Shown here one piece after another: positions 10,001 through 19,176 of a DNA stretch of 31,118 bases; position 1 is the first letter of the stretch; each line of letters begins with the position of its first letter. Origin of the DNA: Asparagopsis taxiformis (lineage: Eukaryota; Rhodophyta; Florideophyceae; Bonnemaisoniales; Bonnemaisoniaceae); assembly GCA_030407315.1 (NCBI GenBank), contig JALQPE010001000.1, positions 1-31,118 of the forward strand, written 5' to 3'. A program made the translations under genes and the position numbers. The notes under the pieces were generated by a model. The model saw nothing but the letters and a program-made list of their open reading frames with translations, searched no databases and was not told the DNA's origin.

Positions 10001-10691
10001 TCACGTGCAAAAGCTGCTCTTTTCGTTCTCGAGTAAAAATGCGGGTGAGTGCGTGAGGGTTGTCCAGCAACTTGCCGTCAGACATAAGGCATATTAGAAA
10101 TAATAGAGACGTATGTGTGTTGCATTGCTCACTGAGGGCTGCATCGATAGAGCAGGATAGAAGGTGATGCCTGTGAACCAAGCCATTGCGCTGCGCATCA
10201 GCAGCAGTGGAGAGCGCCTGAGTAAAGGTACATAATTTTGTTGCAAATTGATCAGGTTTTGTGTTGGAGGAAAAGATTATGCTCATGAGATGGTTGAGTA
10301 GAATTGATGGTAACTCCTGATCGTGCTGTTGGAGTAGATGAATATTGGCTGGTAGTGCGGATATATTCATAAGAGCAGAGAGCCGAATCGTAGCCGGAGC
10401 TGATCGTAAAAGTGCGATATTGCAAGACAAGCATATTTGCTGGTGCGAATGATTGCTTTTCACATCAGCCGGAGGTAGTGGTAAGCGCAATAGCAGAGAG
10501 GGCGAGGTTGGATGCGTGCTGTGGCACGAAAGGTCCATGATGGTAGCAAATATCTGCCATGGTAGGATTGTCCTGAGTTCTGACGATGAGTGAGACCAGG
10601 CCTGAAAAAGGTGTCGATCGTAAGTGACGCGAAACGAAATAACGGTTTCCTCGATTTGACGTACGCCGGGGTATCTGCTATGGTGTTGCAC
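7095..10691 (-). CDS. Large helical-repeat protein, possibly PRD1/MEI1-like
   Basis: The ORF encodes 1198 residues in one exon. It is alpha-helical and Leu/Ala/Ser-rich throughout, like ARM/HEAT-type scaffolds, with no transmembrane segment, signal peptide or enzyme motif that I recognise. Near the N-terminus a Cys pair (QQICLSCNIALL, Cys87 and Cys90) is followed by LSALMNISALP, and then helices. That layout, a CxxC just ahead of helical repeats in a 1200-1300 residue protein, recalls plant PRD1 / animal MEI1, needed for meiotic double-strand breaks. The resemblance is from memory and weak, so I treat the gene as unassigned. Met52 (MDLSCHS) is an alternative start. The gene ends 342 bp from the TIR gene on the same strand. 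The long open frames on the opposite strand are shadows, since only this frame stays open across 3.6 kb. Confidence 0.75.
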   Translation of the reverse strand: MQHHSRYPGVRQIEETVISFRVTYDRHLFQAWSHSSSELRTILPWQIFATIMDLSCHSTHPTSPSLLLRLPLPPADVKSNHSHQQICLSCNIALLRSAPATIRLSALMNISALPANIHLLQQHDQELPSILLNHLMSIIFSSNTKPDQFATKLCTFTQALSTAADAQRNGLVHRHHLLSCSIDAALSEQCNTHTSLLFLICLMSDGKLLDNPHALTRIFTRERKEQLLHVITDFLISEKTLYVELIPILRYLADFAICEGCPETVLQAIESALPPYQTDDSVALYMSLLKHLLNDVSHNQKVIEALFQSESLFSTMRYSLLSQHPDRAVTAAVISSLCHAGMASRMIQEDIMEHIIESLRSANAGKSFMEHPLQALVAISAAEPELVASKWCYCFGVIVETAELVQDRVSERLVITIFSHAFRHAPIPVFNSSSVKSYISFLHKLSAQATTAKSTPETGGIPVVSKASLLRDGLSSLVEFLQRYNVDLDTSESLLHLCDSLSHEDALANVVFSSLMRIVDAFKATSAKARNKSEECVKYQVFGKQILHVVFDSWKVAFEKCSERFTRNDQRKDILETLKCALELLISVISPSFYALNCFTNEDLDQMQCWCWRLFPPRALFAFAEALSGSEENFKASLDGTMQDFLRHISVGFDSMDKFLTASVPCSDEEFLTALASAPWESQGSFCFVLVQKAIMLRFVDTLAEPNALAQALFTRLEIETATIGKREVDIISIGRAAAFLCSEFGITFLDDAPILEEIIRDASFCLENDSDFFVFQEIVCAVPCSASVLAWDKFCNDYRQLGKVRGRRGEEIAKLILEGGKELGSALISESILFAISRSKNSDVISECIGGLFISHGDRVNMFTALQKAGFTDVLYNVVQQLLSNKKEKHGLDRKEGLDINLECARISSLVSLIPDEGFVKAAPPSLRMVQGVCKLFIRECAMDGKHETQMKLILCASRFLVCVLDGTSELSSRKYVIECGVYGQAIKVFREYSRGKVAGLHKMRMVSMMMCVVFLIVQEENFRESGDVSKLVNDSEFWAGLLRFCPSDEVGIEACTAANACVLLDVMIQAACKIENGAVKVRVSDRNVALLCNAGSSLNEFLREAALVVLRRIMMLEVERFSAKRCCSLHLALSAKVAANWNESQESAIEELYTQIAVQAGHVQEERITRSRQISGTDLRFSFRSGRLCTVIQVAI

Positions 10692-10801
10692 GTTTGAAAG
10701 ATGATATAATTACTAGAGATTGTACCGTACTACACAGTACAGTATTCTCCACAACACACGTAAGATGATGCCTATTGATATCAGTGCTGTAGAGTACTGT
10801 A
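10692..10801. other. Short intergenic gap
   Basis: 110 bp, AT-rich, between the 1198-residue gene and the 3' end of the 5'-nucleotidase gene. No motif recognised. Confidence 0.3.
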
Positions 10802-12467
10802 TCACATATCAAGGATATTGATCCTCCCTTCCGTAAACGGAGTGTATGGCGAATTAGCCGCTAGAAATTCGCCAGTCAAAACATCCAAACCGCGTCCTGA
10901 GAATTCAAACTCCAACGCCCCATTCCACTCGTATCCGTCGCCACCACTGGCAAGGAAACTGTTGGTCACAATCTTATAAATCTCATCCATTACCAGATCT
11001 TCACCACCGATCACAATCCGCTTCACACGATCACCCGCAGCTGCAGTGTAGTCCACGTCGACGGTCATACCACTAACCTGTGGATACCGTCCTGTGATTT
11101 CAGGGTCGCTCACGGCCAAAAATCCATTCTCGAGCGCCTCTTTGATTGTCGACCCTGGAAGTGTGACCAATGTGTGAACATTCCCAAACGGAAGCACAGT
11201 CAGAATTTCCTCAATTGCCACATCTCCTGCATCAATTGATGCGCGTAGACCGCCACCATTCGTAATGCACGCCACCGCGCCTTGCTTCGGCCCTGCAAAG
11301 TCTAGCATTGCGTCACACACCAAATTGCCCATCGCACATTCTCTCGTGCGGCAAGATTCTCGATCACCGTCAATAGGAGTCGTTGTCACACCGACAACCT
11401 GCTGGATTGACTCGCCCAGACGAACAAAGTAACTCCCGATAAGCCCGGCAACGTCTCTGTCCAACGGCAGTCTGCCGTCCATAGGAAGGTACGAGTCTCC
11501 ACCAAATTGCAACACGCCTTCTTCGAATGAAATATCTACTACTCCGAGGTAACGTCCGAAAGCAAATGCAGTTACAACCCAGCACACTGAACCATCCTCA
11601 CGCTCAACCTTGGTCGGGTACAGACCTTGTGCAAGATCAGTGTGAGAATGTCCGCCAATTACGAGATCTAGTTCAGGAATTGCTTTGCACAGCTCGATGT
11701 CCTGCTCGTAGCCGATGTGATTTACTGCGATGACGTTGTTCGTCTGGGCACATGCAGCCAGGGAATTGTTGAGAGCCTGAAGCGGTTCAGTGATGAGCAC
11801 AGTATCACCAGGACTGGAGATTTCCCCGGTAGTCTTGGTAAGCGCTCCAATCCAGCAGATATCAAAGGCGTTCACCTTTCGGAACGTCTTAAAACCTTCC
11901 GGACTGTCGTTGAAGAAAACGTTGGATGTAATCCATGATGTGTTTGGTGTATTCAACACAGTCTCATATACGGGCTTGGGGCCCTTGTTAAATTCATGGT
12001 TTCCCAGGACGGCAATATCGTATCCGATGGCATTGATTGTATCAATAGCAATTTGAGTGCCGAAAATAGTGTCGAAGACAGAACCCTGCACGAAATCTCC
12101 AGCAAAGACCCGTACATCACACTTGGCAGACTGTGCAATTAGAAGAAGATTGGAGGTGTTAGATGAAAAATCCGACTGGAAGGCAAGTGATTCGGTACGC
12201 ATGTTGCAATGCTTACATTCATAACAGCAGCGAGACGAGCGGCAGACCCAAAGCATTTGGCCTCAGCAGCGTCTTCCTCGGAGCAGGGTGAGTTGAACCT
12301 ATTGATTTGCTCATATCGAGCATGGAAATCATTCTGTAGAAGTAAAATGGAGTTAGCATTGTTGGACAGTGAGCGAGGAGGCAGAAGAGCAAGATGGCAC
12401 CTACATGATGACAGACTCTGAGCGAAAGGGCTGCCGTCAAGAAGGAAAGAGCAAAGATGACTCTCAT
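10802..12467 (-). CDS. Secreted 5'-nucleotidase / UshA-CD73 family, three exons
   Basis: Exons are 12467-12405, 12333-12217 and 12130-10802, all joined in phase 0, giving 502 residues. The first exon supplies a signal peptide (MRVIFALSFLTAALS) and runs directly into the first metal-binding motif, LRVCHHNDFHAR, which is completed only by splicing. The remaining metallophosphoesterase motifs follow: AGDFVQGS, LGNHEFNKG, VNHIGYEQD and GGHSHTDL. The C-terminal substrate domain has NGGGLRASIDAGD and FLASGGDGYE. The family uses two metal ions to dephosphorylate nucleoside 5'-monophosphates and related esters outside the cell or in vesicles, often for phosphate or nucleoside scavenging. No GPI signal or membrane anchor is visible at the C-terminus, so it is probably soluble and secreted. 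The ATG at 12467 was chosen because it gives the signal peptide and the correct splice phase. Confidence 0.9.
12131..12216 (-). other. Intron 2 of the 5'-nucleotidase gene (86 nt)
   Basis: It starts GTAAGC and ends GCACAG on the minus strand, with an ATCTAAC branch-like site. Removal joins RLAAVMN to SAKCDVRVFAGD, as in other family members. Confidence 0.8.
12334..12404 (-). other. Intron 1 of the 5'-nucleotidase gene (71 nt)
   Basis: It starts GTAGGT and ends CTACAG on the minus strand, with a TGCTAAC branch-like site. Removal joins LRVCHH to NDFHAR and builds the first metal-ligand motif. Confidence 0.85.
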
Positions 12468-12956
12468 AGTGACCGGTGCTGATTTGGTAGATGGAAGGAA
12501 ATCAGTAATGATGGAAATAGGATGTCTTTGATGTTGCAAATCCATGCGTGAATTGTATACCACATAGTATTTAGTCTTTCGTCATAGTTACGGGACGGTG
12601 ATGTAGCGCAATTCTTCCTCGCATCGAATCTTTAGTGTAGTATGCAGTCTTGTGTCACTGTTGCAGAATGGCGGAGTGGTGCAATTATTCCTCACATCGA
12701 GTCTTCGGAGGCGAACGGATGTTGAACTTGCTTTCTATTGGTAGTTTCATAAAGCAACTCTGGCACAAGAGGAAAAGCTACGGTATCTCGCAACGGTTAT
12801 TTTATAATCACGGCGGGTAAACAGCAACGGGTACCCAGAGGCAGTACGCAACGCTCATTTTTTTCAAAGCAAAGATCAATTTTCTTAATTCTATTCATAG
12901 CCATGATCTGGGCTCCATGCTAATCCTTCACAATCTATCAGCCCTCGTTCTCATTG
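12468..12956. other. Intergenic region, promoter side of the 5'-nucleotidase gene
   Basis: No gene is visible in these 489 bp. The region includes a diverged 25-bp direct repeat, listed separately. Confidence 0.3.
12608..12705. repeat. Diverged 25-bp direct repeat, 73 bp apart
   Basis: GCAATTCTTCCTCGCATCG at 12608 recurs as GCAATTATTCCTCACATCG at 12681, and both continue into a further matching A/G-TCTT. About 22 of 25 positions match. It may be an old tandem duplication upstream of the nucleotidase gene. Confidence 0.5.
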
Positions 12957-13748
12957 TCACACATTGAACACCCCAGCAAACCTACCCAGACCCTCGCTTC
13001 CGTCTAGCGTGATGACGCCTCGCAGAAAAGACGTGTCTACTGGAAAACCAACGTTCTCCGTGAACACCGACAGTGCAGCCACTCCAGATCCCCAGCGACT
13101 TTCTGTGATTGTGCATAGGAATACAGAGGGGGCTGAAGTCAGCGGTGGAATAGGAACCCTGGATTCATAGAATAATTTGATGAACTTCTCTGTATTAATC
13201 ACTTTGCCATCACGCAGAAATGACTGCTGAATCCAGTATTGTCCAAACGCAAAAGCAGTACCAGCTGGGACTGAAATACCAGAGGCAGAATTTCCATTCA
13301 GTGTTCTATCTCTGAGAAGTACATAAAAGTACGCCTGGTCATGCAGTTGCCACCCCTTACGATGAACGTTGAATCCTGACACAACATGGGCGCGGTAGTT
13401 CGTGCGTGGGTCAAAATAAATGTTCGATTCGAATATTGCTTCGTCTGCTAGGAGCGCTTCTACATCGAGTCCCCATTCTTGCTTCATGTACCGTCTTGCA
13501 CTTTCCTGGAAAGGGGCCGGGTTCATGCGAGCGATATTGTCCCAGAAAAAGGTGCCGTCACATTGGAATGCTTGTGGCGGACAATTTGGCACGAAGGGAC
13601 TGGGTTCAGACAAGTTGAACTTGCCGTCTACAAACGTTACAATTAGACCATTGTAACCTTTGGGCAAGTTGGATATGCGATTTTCTCTTGATGATGCCAC
13701 GGATATCGAAAATAATGAAAGAAAGAGGAGGTTTGACACTTTCTTCAT
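12957..13748 (-). CDS. Small secreted protein of unknown family, tandem copy A
   Basis: A single exon encodes 263 residues. The N-terminus (MKKVSNLLFLSLFSISVASS) is a clear signal peptide, so the protein is secreted or enters the endomembrane system. The mature part has a Cys pair (PNCPPQAFQCDG), an aromatic-rich FFWDNIARMNPAPF segment, HDQAYFYVLL and FAFGQYWIQQSF, then a third Cys in FLCTITES. It ends GRFAGVFNV. I recognise no family or catalytic motif. The pattern of beta-rich stretches would fit an extracellular or cell-wall protein, but that is a guess. Copy B at 14477-15268 has the same length and is roughly 80% identical by eye, so the two are recent tandem duplicates. Confidence 0.85.
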   Translation of the reverse strand: MKKVSNLLFLSLFSISVASSRENRISNLPKGYNGLIVTFVDGKFNLSEPSPFVPNCPPQAFQCDGTFFWDNIARMNPAPFQESARRYMKQEWGLDVEALLADEAIFESNIYFDPRTNYRAHVVSGFNVHRKGWQLHDQAYFYVLLRDRTLNGNSASGISVPAGTAFAFGQYWIQQSFLRDGKVINTEKFIKLFYESRVPIPPLTSAPSVFLCTITESRWGSGVAALSVFTENVGFPVDTSFLRGVITLDGSEGLGRFAGVFNV

Positions 13749-14276
13749 TCCAAGATTTTGAGAGGGGGTTTGTTGATTGGCAGGTAAATGGGGTTGAGCT
13801 CTCTAAAGGAAGTCACCTGTGTGTTTTGCTTTCCATTTCTGTTTAAAAACGAAGCCAGTTGAAACAATGAGATCTGAGCAGCGTAACTTGATTTGGCGAT
13901 GATATGAGGGAGGACTGCTGTCCCAGCAATGCGGTTTCATCAGGGTATTTCTCGATGGGACACGTGCCACTCACCTAATGGAAAATGAAACATCCAACAT
14001 CCGAGCTCAAGGAATAGATTGGCCGCCAAATGGCGAAACGAGGCGCCAATATAGACCTTCATTAATAAAAATCTCGTCTTTCAGATGTTCTTTATAATTT
14101 CATGCTAATAGCTGAACAACAATTATCGATAACGTGACTGATCTTGTAACTAAAATTTATTGAATTGAACAATCACGAGTGGTGAAGTGACAGATCCTGA
14201 AACGAGTGCATAAATTCGTCCAAAAATATGCTGGCGCATGTACTCTTATCCCCCTACTACACGGATACTACGTTAC
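13749..14276. other. Intergenic region upstream of tandem copy A
   Basis: 528 bp, AT-rich in its right half. It should contain the promoter of copy A. No gene or clear motif is visible apart from the gene scrap that begins at 14277. Confidence 0.3.
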
Positions 14277-14324
14277 TCACACATTGAAAAACTTTGCGAT
14301 TCCCACTTCAACTCCACTTCCGTC
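14277..14324 (-). pseudogene. Probable 3' scrap of a third member of the secreted-protein family
   Basis: Read on the minus strand, this gives DGSGVEVGIAKFFNV then a stop. Both intact neighbours end DGSEGLGRFAGVFNV then a stop, the same length from Asp to the end with 8 of 15 residues shared. The DNA around the stop (TCACACATTGAA on plus) is also shared with both copies. A TAG stop lies eight codons upstream of the Asp, so only the tail remains. A short 3' exon of an otherwise lost gene is the alternative reading. Confidence 0.45.
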
Positions 14325-14476
14325 ACTAAAGGCAACTGCGCTGCTACTCTACTCGATTTAGTTGAGAAACAACATATCTTCTATCGGCGCTTCAGATTCC
14401 CGCGGGCTCACGGCTGATGTCTAGTGCCCGCAAAGGTAAAACACTTTCCCTAGTCTAACAGTCCCATTTGTCATTG

Positions 14477-15268
14477 TCACACATTGAACACTCCAGCAAA
14501 CCTACCCAGACCCTCGCTTCCGTCTAACGTGATGACACCTCGCACGAAGAATGTATCAACTGGGAAACCAACATTCTGTGAGAAAGTTGTCAATGTAGCC
14601 AAACCAGATCCCCAGGGACTTTCCGTAATCGTGCATAGCAATACAGAGGGTGCTGAAGTAAATGTTTGCATTGGAACCTTGGACTGGAAAAACAACTTGG
14701 TGAACTTGGGTGTATTAATCACTTTGCCATCACGTAGAAATGACTGCTGAATCCAGTATTGTCCAAATGCAAAAGAAGTACCAGCTGGGACTGAAATGCC
14801 GGAAGCAGAATCTCCGCTCAGTGTTGTTTCTTTGAGCAACACATAAAAGTACGCCTGGTCATGCAGTTGCCACCCCTTACGATGAACATTGAATCCTGAA
14901 ACAATATGGACCCGGTAGTTTGCGCGTGGGTCAACATAAACGTTCGATTCGGTAATGGCCCCATCTGCTAGGAGTGCCTCTACATCGAGTCCCCATTCTC
15001 GCTTCATGTACCGTCTTGCACTTGCTCGGAAGGGGGCCGGGTTCATGCGAGCGATATTGTCCCAGAAGAAGGTGCCGTCACATTGCAACGACTGTGGAAT
15101 ACAGTTGGGCACGAAGGGACTGGGTTCAGACAAGTTGGATTTGCCGTCTAGGATGGTGACGATTAGGCCGTTGTAACCTTTGGGCAAGTTGGATATGCGA
15201 TTATCTCTTGATGATGCCAAGGCTGTTGAAAGTAATGCAAGAACGAGGAGATGAGTGGCTTTCAGCAT
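14477..15268 (-). CDS. Small secreted protein of unknown family, tandem copy B
   Basis: It has 263 residues in one exon and the same length as copy A at 12957-13748. The signal peptide is MLKATHLLVLALLSTALASS. The mature sequence keeps the Cys pair (PNCIPQSLQCDG), FFWDNIARMNPAPF, HDQAYFYVLL and the LCTITES cysteine. Differences from copy A are scattered substitutions without indels, most of them in the stretch before the last Cys (KVPMQTFTSAP against RVPIPPLTSAP) and around the last 60 residues. Equal length with only substitutions suggests both copies are under selection. Function is unknown. Confidence 0.85.
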   Translation of the reverse strand: MLKATHLLVLALLSTALASSRDNRISNLPKGYNGLIVTILDGKSNLSEPSPFVPNCIPQSLQCDGTFFWDNIARMNPAPFRASARRYMKREWGLDVEALLADGAITESNVYVDPRANYRVHIVSGFNVHRKGWQLHDQAYFYVLLKETTLSGDSASGISVPAGTSFAFGQYWIQQSFLRDGKVINTPKFTKLFFQSKVPMQTFTSAPSVLLCTITESPWGSGLATLTTFSQNVGFPVDTFFVRGVITLDGSEGLGRFAGVFNV

Positions 15269-15841
15269 ATCGAGAGTCGGTGAATCAGTTTTCCGATGGA
15301 GTGGTGGTTGAGCGCGCGGACAGAGGGCAGCGTCACATTTGTGACCGTCAGTTCTGTTCAGGGCGAATGCAAAGCGGTGATCTGGTTAGCCCCTTTTTCA
15401 AAAATAGTTATACCGTTGTATGATAGTAGTGGTAGTACTGAAGCGTGAACTCGCACACTTGGTCGTGTTTCATCTCACGTCAAAATTTCCTCTACGATTA
15501 TCTATCATATTGATGTGAGTCTGGACTCGCCTCGAAACTTGGTACTGTAAACTTGTGCAACCTGAGGCGGGAGACGCCACGATACGACCAACCGTGTCTG
15601 ATGGGCTGGCTTGGTGTCATATCACTCTATCGTTTATGGCATGGGACAAACGGTCAGCTATTAAAAAAAATTTACATCTGAGCCAACTCCTCCCGATATT
15701 GACACTAGCCCTCCCCAGCAGTGGTGATTGGACACTGGCAAGATGCTTCCCACAATACTTATAATCCGAAAGTGTACACGACCATTTTAAATTTACCGAT
15801 GAGCTCATCTCTATACGCGTTCTCTTCCATCGACCAATGTC
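15269..15841. promoter_or_regulatory. Intergenic region between divergent genes
   Basis: This 573-bp stretch separates secreted copy B (minus) from the oxygenase-reductase fusion (plus) and should carry both promoters. An AT-rich stretch, CTTATAATCC near 15760, lies about 80 bp before the fusion ATG and could serve as a core element. Nothing more specific is visible. Confidence 0.35.
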
Positions 15842-18800
15842 ATGTCTTCCCAAGATTCCTCCGCCGTCCTTTCTCCCGCCTATGTTTATCTCGCCGGTCT
15901 AGATCCCTCCCAACAGGATGTAGCCTTTCTCTCTTTCAATACCGGTTTCCTACCTCCAAAGCCACTCCAATCTCTCCCGCCTCCGTATGATGCATGGGCA
16001 AAGGCCGCCGCAATGCTTCCATCACTCTGTAAGTCCTCTGACTGGCCTATTCTTTTGACTGCGATACCGCAGCTATCCGCTACCCATCTGCCATCTATTC
16101 ATCTTCTTCATGCAAACGTCTGTCTCGCTGCAATAGCCCACGCTCTTACACACATCGGATGTCTCCCAGTTCCGAGCACAATTATTGATCCATGGATGCA
16201 AATCAGCCATCGTCTTGGAAACTCCGTTCCGTCTTTCACTCAACTCGATGTTCTTTATTACAATTTTGATTTTATTTCTGCCCACTTCCCACCATCTGTA
16301 CCCCTTGAGACCCAGTTCATTACGGATCCTTGGGCTCAGACTGTCCGCAAAGTTATGCTTACGGGCACACTCACCGAATCACATTTTTTGACATCCGCCT
16401 TCTCTGTGGAAGCTGCCGCCCGTCCCTTGCCGCTCATTATGTCTACTGCCCACAATGCTGTGTTACAACAGGATAATATTGAGCTCAAAAGGCAGCTCGT
16501 CCGCCTTACAGACATAATTGCGAAAATGACTTCTGCCTTTATCAGTTCGGATTGCAGACCAATGAGTCCTAGATACGTTGATCATGTTGAGTTTAATCGT
16601 TGTGTTGGTGCCGTAGCTAATCCAGTTGTTCCGGGAGAAAAGTCGGGCTCTGGGTTGCTTAACCCCAGTTTCCACCTTCTGGACGCCTTTTTCGCTAGGA
16701 AAACTTACGATACAGAATTGGGAGTCATGTCAAGAGCAGAACGTGATTGGTTTCCCAAACTTTATCGTGACTTCTTTGAACAGATTGAAAGGGTCAATGT
16801 GTTCCAATACATCAATTCAATTCAAGACGATGCTGCTAGGGAAGATCTCGTGAACGCGTTTCGTAGAGCTTTATACGTGTATGCAGGTGAAAGTGGACTT
16901 CTTGGGAAACATCGCATAAGGGTCAGTGGTTTCATCGAAGTCGCCACAAAGGTTGGTCGAACAGTTACGACTAGCGGATCTTCAACGCCGAACTGGCGTC
17001 TACGCCCATGGGTGAAGATTAACGACATCCTATCAGAGGCAATGAAGGAGCGGCTTCGGATATGCGAGGAGAAATTCTTCCTTGGTACAGTCAAGTCTTG
17101 TCGGTCTGCTAAGAAAAGTGAAGCAACTAATCTTGTCATTGACACTCGAGGTGTGCTCATGTACAAGCCTGGAGATCGTATTTTGATATTGTCTCAGAAT
17201 TCTGATGAACTTGTACAAGAAACATTGGACGTATTCAAGATGTCTGCTGATGACACAATTACAGTGACTGAACCAGTTTGGATATCTGCTTTGAAGGATC
17301 GCCGCATCGAATACTCTCAAAATACTGAGGATGGAAGCGTTCAGATCAACGCAGAAATATTCTTTCGCAATGCCATACTTCAGCCTCTAAATAGTGATCT
17401 CGGACTTAGAATAGCGGAGAGTATGTTCGTCATTAATCCGGCTTTGTTCGGATTTCTTGTGGAAGAGAGAGCATGTAATGTTCCAATCGCATTGTCAATA
17501 GTAGAGGAGATGACTAATATCTCGCCGAAGCACTTGATTTCACAGTTGGACTCGATTTTTCATCCTCTCCTACCTTACATCTATTCAATCACGTCAAACT
17601 TGACAAACACACCACAATCAGTTGAGATTGCGATTGGAAAAGTGCAATATGAAGCTATTACAAAACTTTCGTTCAAACATAGAAGGTTTCCCTTGAGTCG
17701 GTCAAGTTATTTATCGGATGAATTGTCTACATTACCAGACTCCTGCTCATACTTGAAAAGATATATTCCCAAGTCGGATGGAAGCGAGGCAAATGAGTCC
17801 AATTCAGAAAGGAATACGCCTGACATAAGGTCATCTAAAAAAGAGACAAAGAATTCGAGGCACGAAAATCATGAACTTGAGCAAAGTGCGGGTGAAGCAG
17901 CAGTTGTGAAAATAAGTCAACTCCTAGCTGACAGGAAAAAGCAAACCACGAGCGGCCTCACTGCGATGGCTATATTCCGTTCCCAGGTCATTTGTAACAT
18001 AACGAGCAATATTGGGAATCAACGCCGTATCCTGAGTGGTGTATCGTCTCAGTTTCTTTCACATCGTAAACCTGGTGATAAAGTTCTGCTGAGGGTAGAA
18101 CCGGAGCTGGATTTCCATCTTCCTGATGATCCAAAACTCCCATCATCATGTTTGCATTGGGAAGCGGTCTCGCACCATTCAGATCGTATTTGAAAGAGCT
18201 TATTAACAACAAATCAAGGGCTGGATACGAGCGGAGGAAAGCGTGGCTCATTATTGGAGTCAAATCGCAGCACCACATACCATATTTAGAGGAGATTGAA
18301 GACGCGGTATGCAAGGAGAAGGTAGTGGAACTATCTGTTGCATGCTCACAAGAAGATGTAGAACTTGCTTTGGGTGCATCTAAGGAGCATCTAGTTTTCC
18401 GACCGGGGACGAGGAAACGGATTCAAGGGCTGTTTGAGGAAAGTTACGAGCTTCATCACAAGCTTTGGGAGATGATTGCGGTCGATGCCCACGTATATGC
18501 ATGTGGACGTCCTGAACTGGAGCCAATGGTAAGAAGTGTTATCGCCAATGCAGTGAAACGATTTGCGACATATTTGTGGAATCTGTCGTACTTCGACAGT
18601 GTCTACAAGATTGACAGTTTGGCAACGGAATATGCGGACCGAATGGCAGCGGAGAAGCGGCTGCATATTGACGCATACTACAGTGGAAAACCGGCAGTGA
18701 TGAAAGACTCGTTCACTGCTGCACAAATTGCGGAGCATCGTAGCGCAAGCTCATGCTGGGTGATTTTCCGGGGATCTGTATACAATATCACTGGTTACAT

Positions 18801-19176
18801 CGCAGTACATCCCGGCGGTCCGAAACTACTGTTGGACAAAGGAGGACGGGATATGACAGCTGATTTCAACGTCTCACATGGGGCTAATAATCTGCGAGTC
18901 ATGTCAATGGTAGAGCCGTATAAAATTGGGTATTTGGAAACATTTCCAAAGGCGAGTAACCGCATCAAGTCGTTTATGAACGAATGGAGTGTTCCACTAT
19001 TATACGAGGCGCTGGAGCTGAAATCTGTATTCATGCTTGACTGGAACGAGTTTCCTGAGCTGAATGAACCTGCTTCGTTTGTGGAATACAAATCATATAT
19101 TATGAGCCCGAGCGGTATCAAAGGGTTGTGCGAGCGAGTGCGTAGTAGGCATGAACCGGAGATTTGGCCGGGTTGA
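15842..19176 (+). CDS. IDO/PrnB-like haem oxygenase fused to FAD/NAD(P)H reductase and cytochrome b5
   Basis: Two ORFs, 15842-18193 and 18148-19176, form one protein of about 1110 residues once a single frameshift near 18133-18142 is allowed. Residues about 20-400 resemble indoleamine 2,3-dioxygenase/PrnB: FNTGFLPP, DPWMQISHRLGNSVPSF, FLTSAFSVEAAARPLPLI, and a candidate proximal haem ligand His357 in GLLGKHRIRVSGFI (human IDO1 uses His346). Residues about 410-930 are a CPR-type diflavin-reductase tail without the flavodoxin: YKPGDRILIL, a YIYS motif at 579-582 where RxYS is usual (Arg replaced by Tyr), PIIMFALGSGLAPFRS spanning the FAD/NAD junction, and YACGRPELEPMV. From about 955 a cytochrome b5 domain follows with haem His in HPGG (18808) and a second His 23 residues later, the nitrate-reductase spacing. 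An N-terminal haem enzyme with attached electron donors would be self-sufficient. Substrate is unknown. Confidence 0.85.
19144..19160. repeat. Left 17-bp direct repeat (possible target-site duplication)
   Basis: AGTAGGCATGAACCGGA lies within the last codons of the fusion gene and recurs exactly at 19714-19730. Confidence 0.75.

Noticed and set aside
16822..17320. Minus-strand open frames within the fusion gene
   Set aside because: They are shadows of the reductase/oxygenase coding frame, with no recognisable product.
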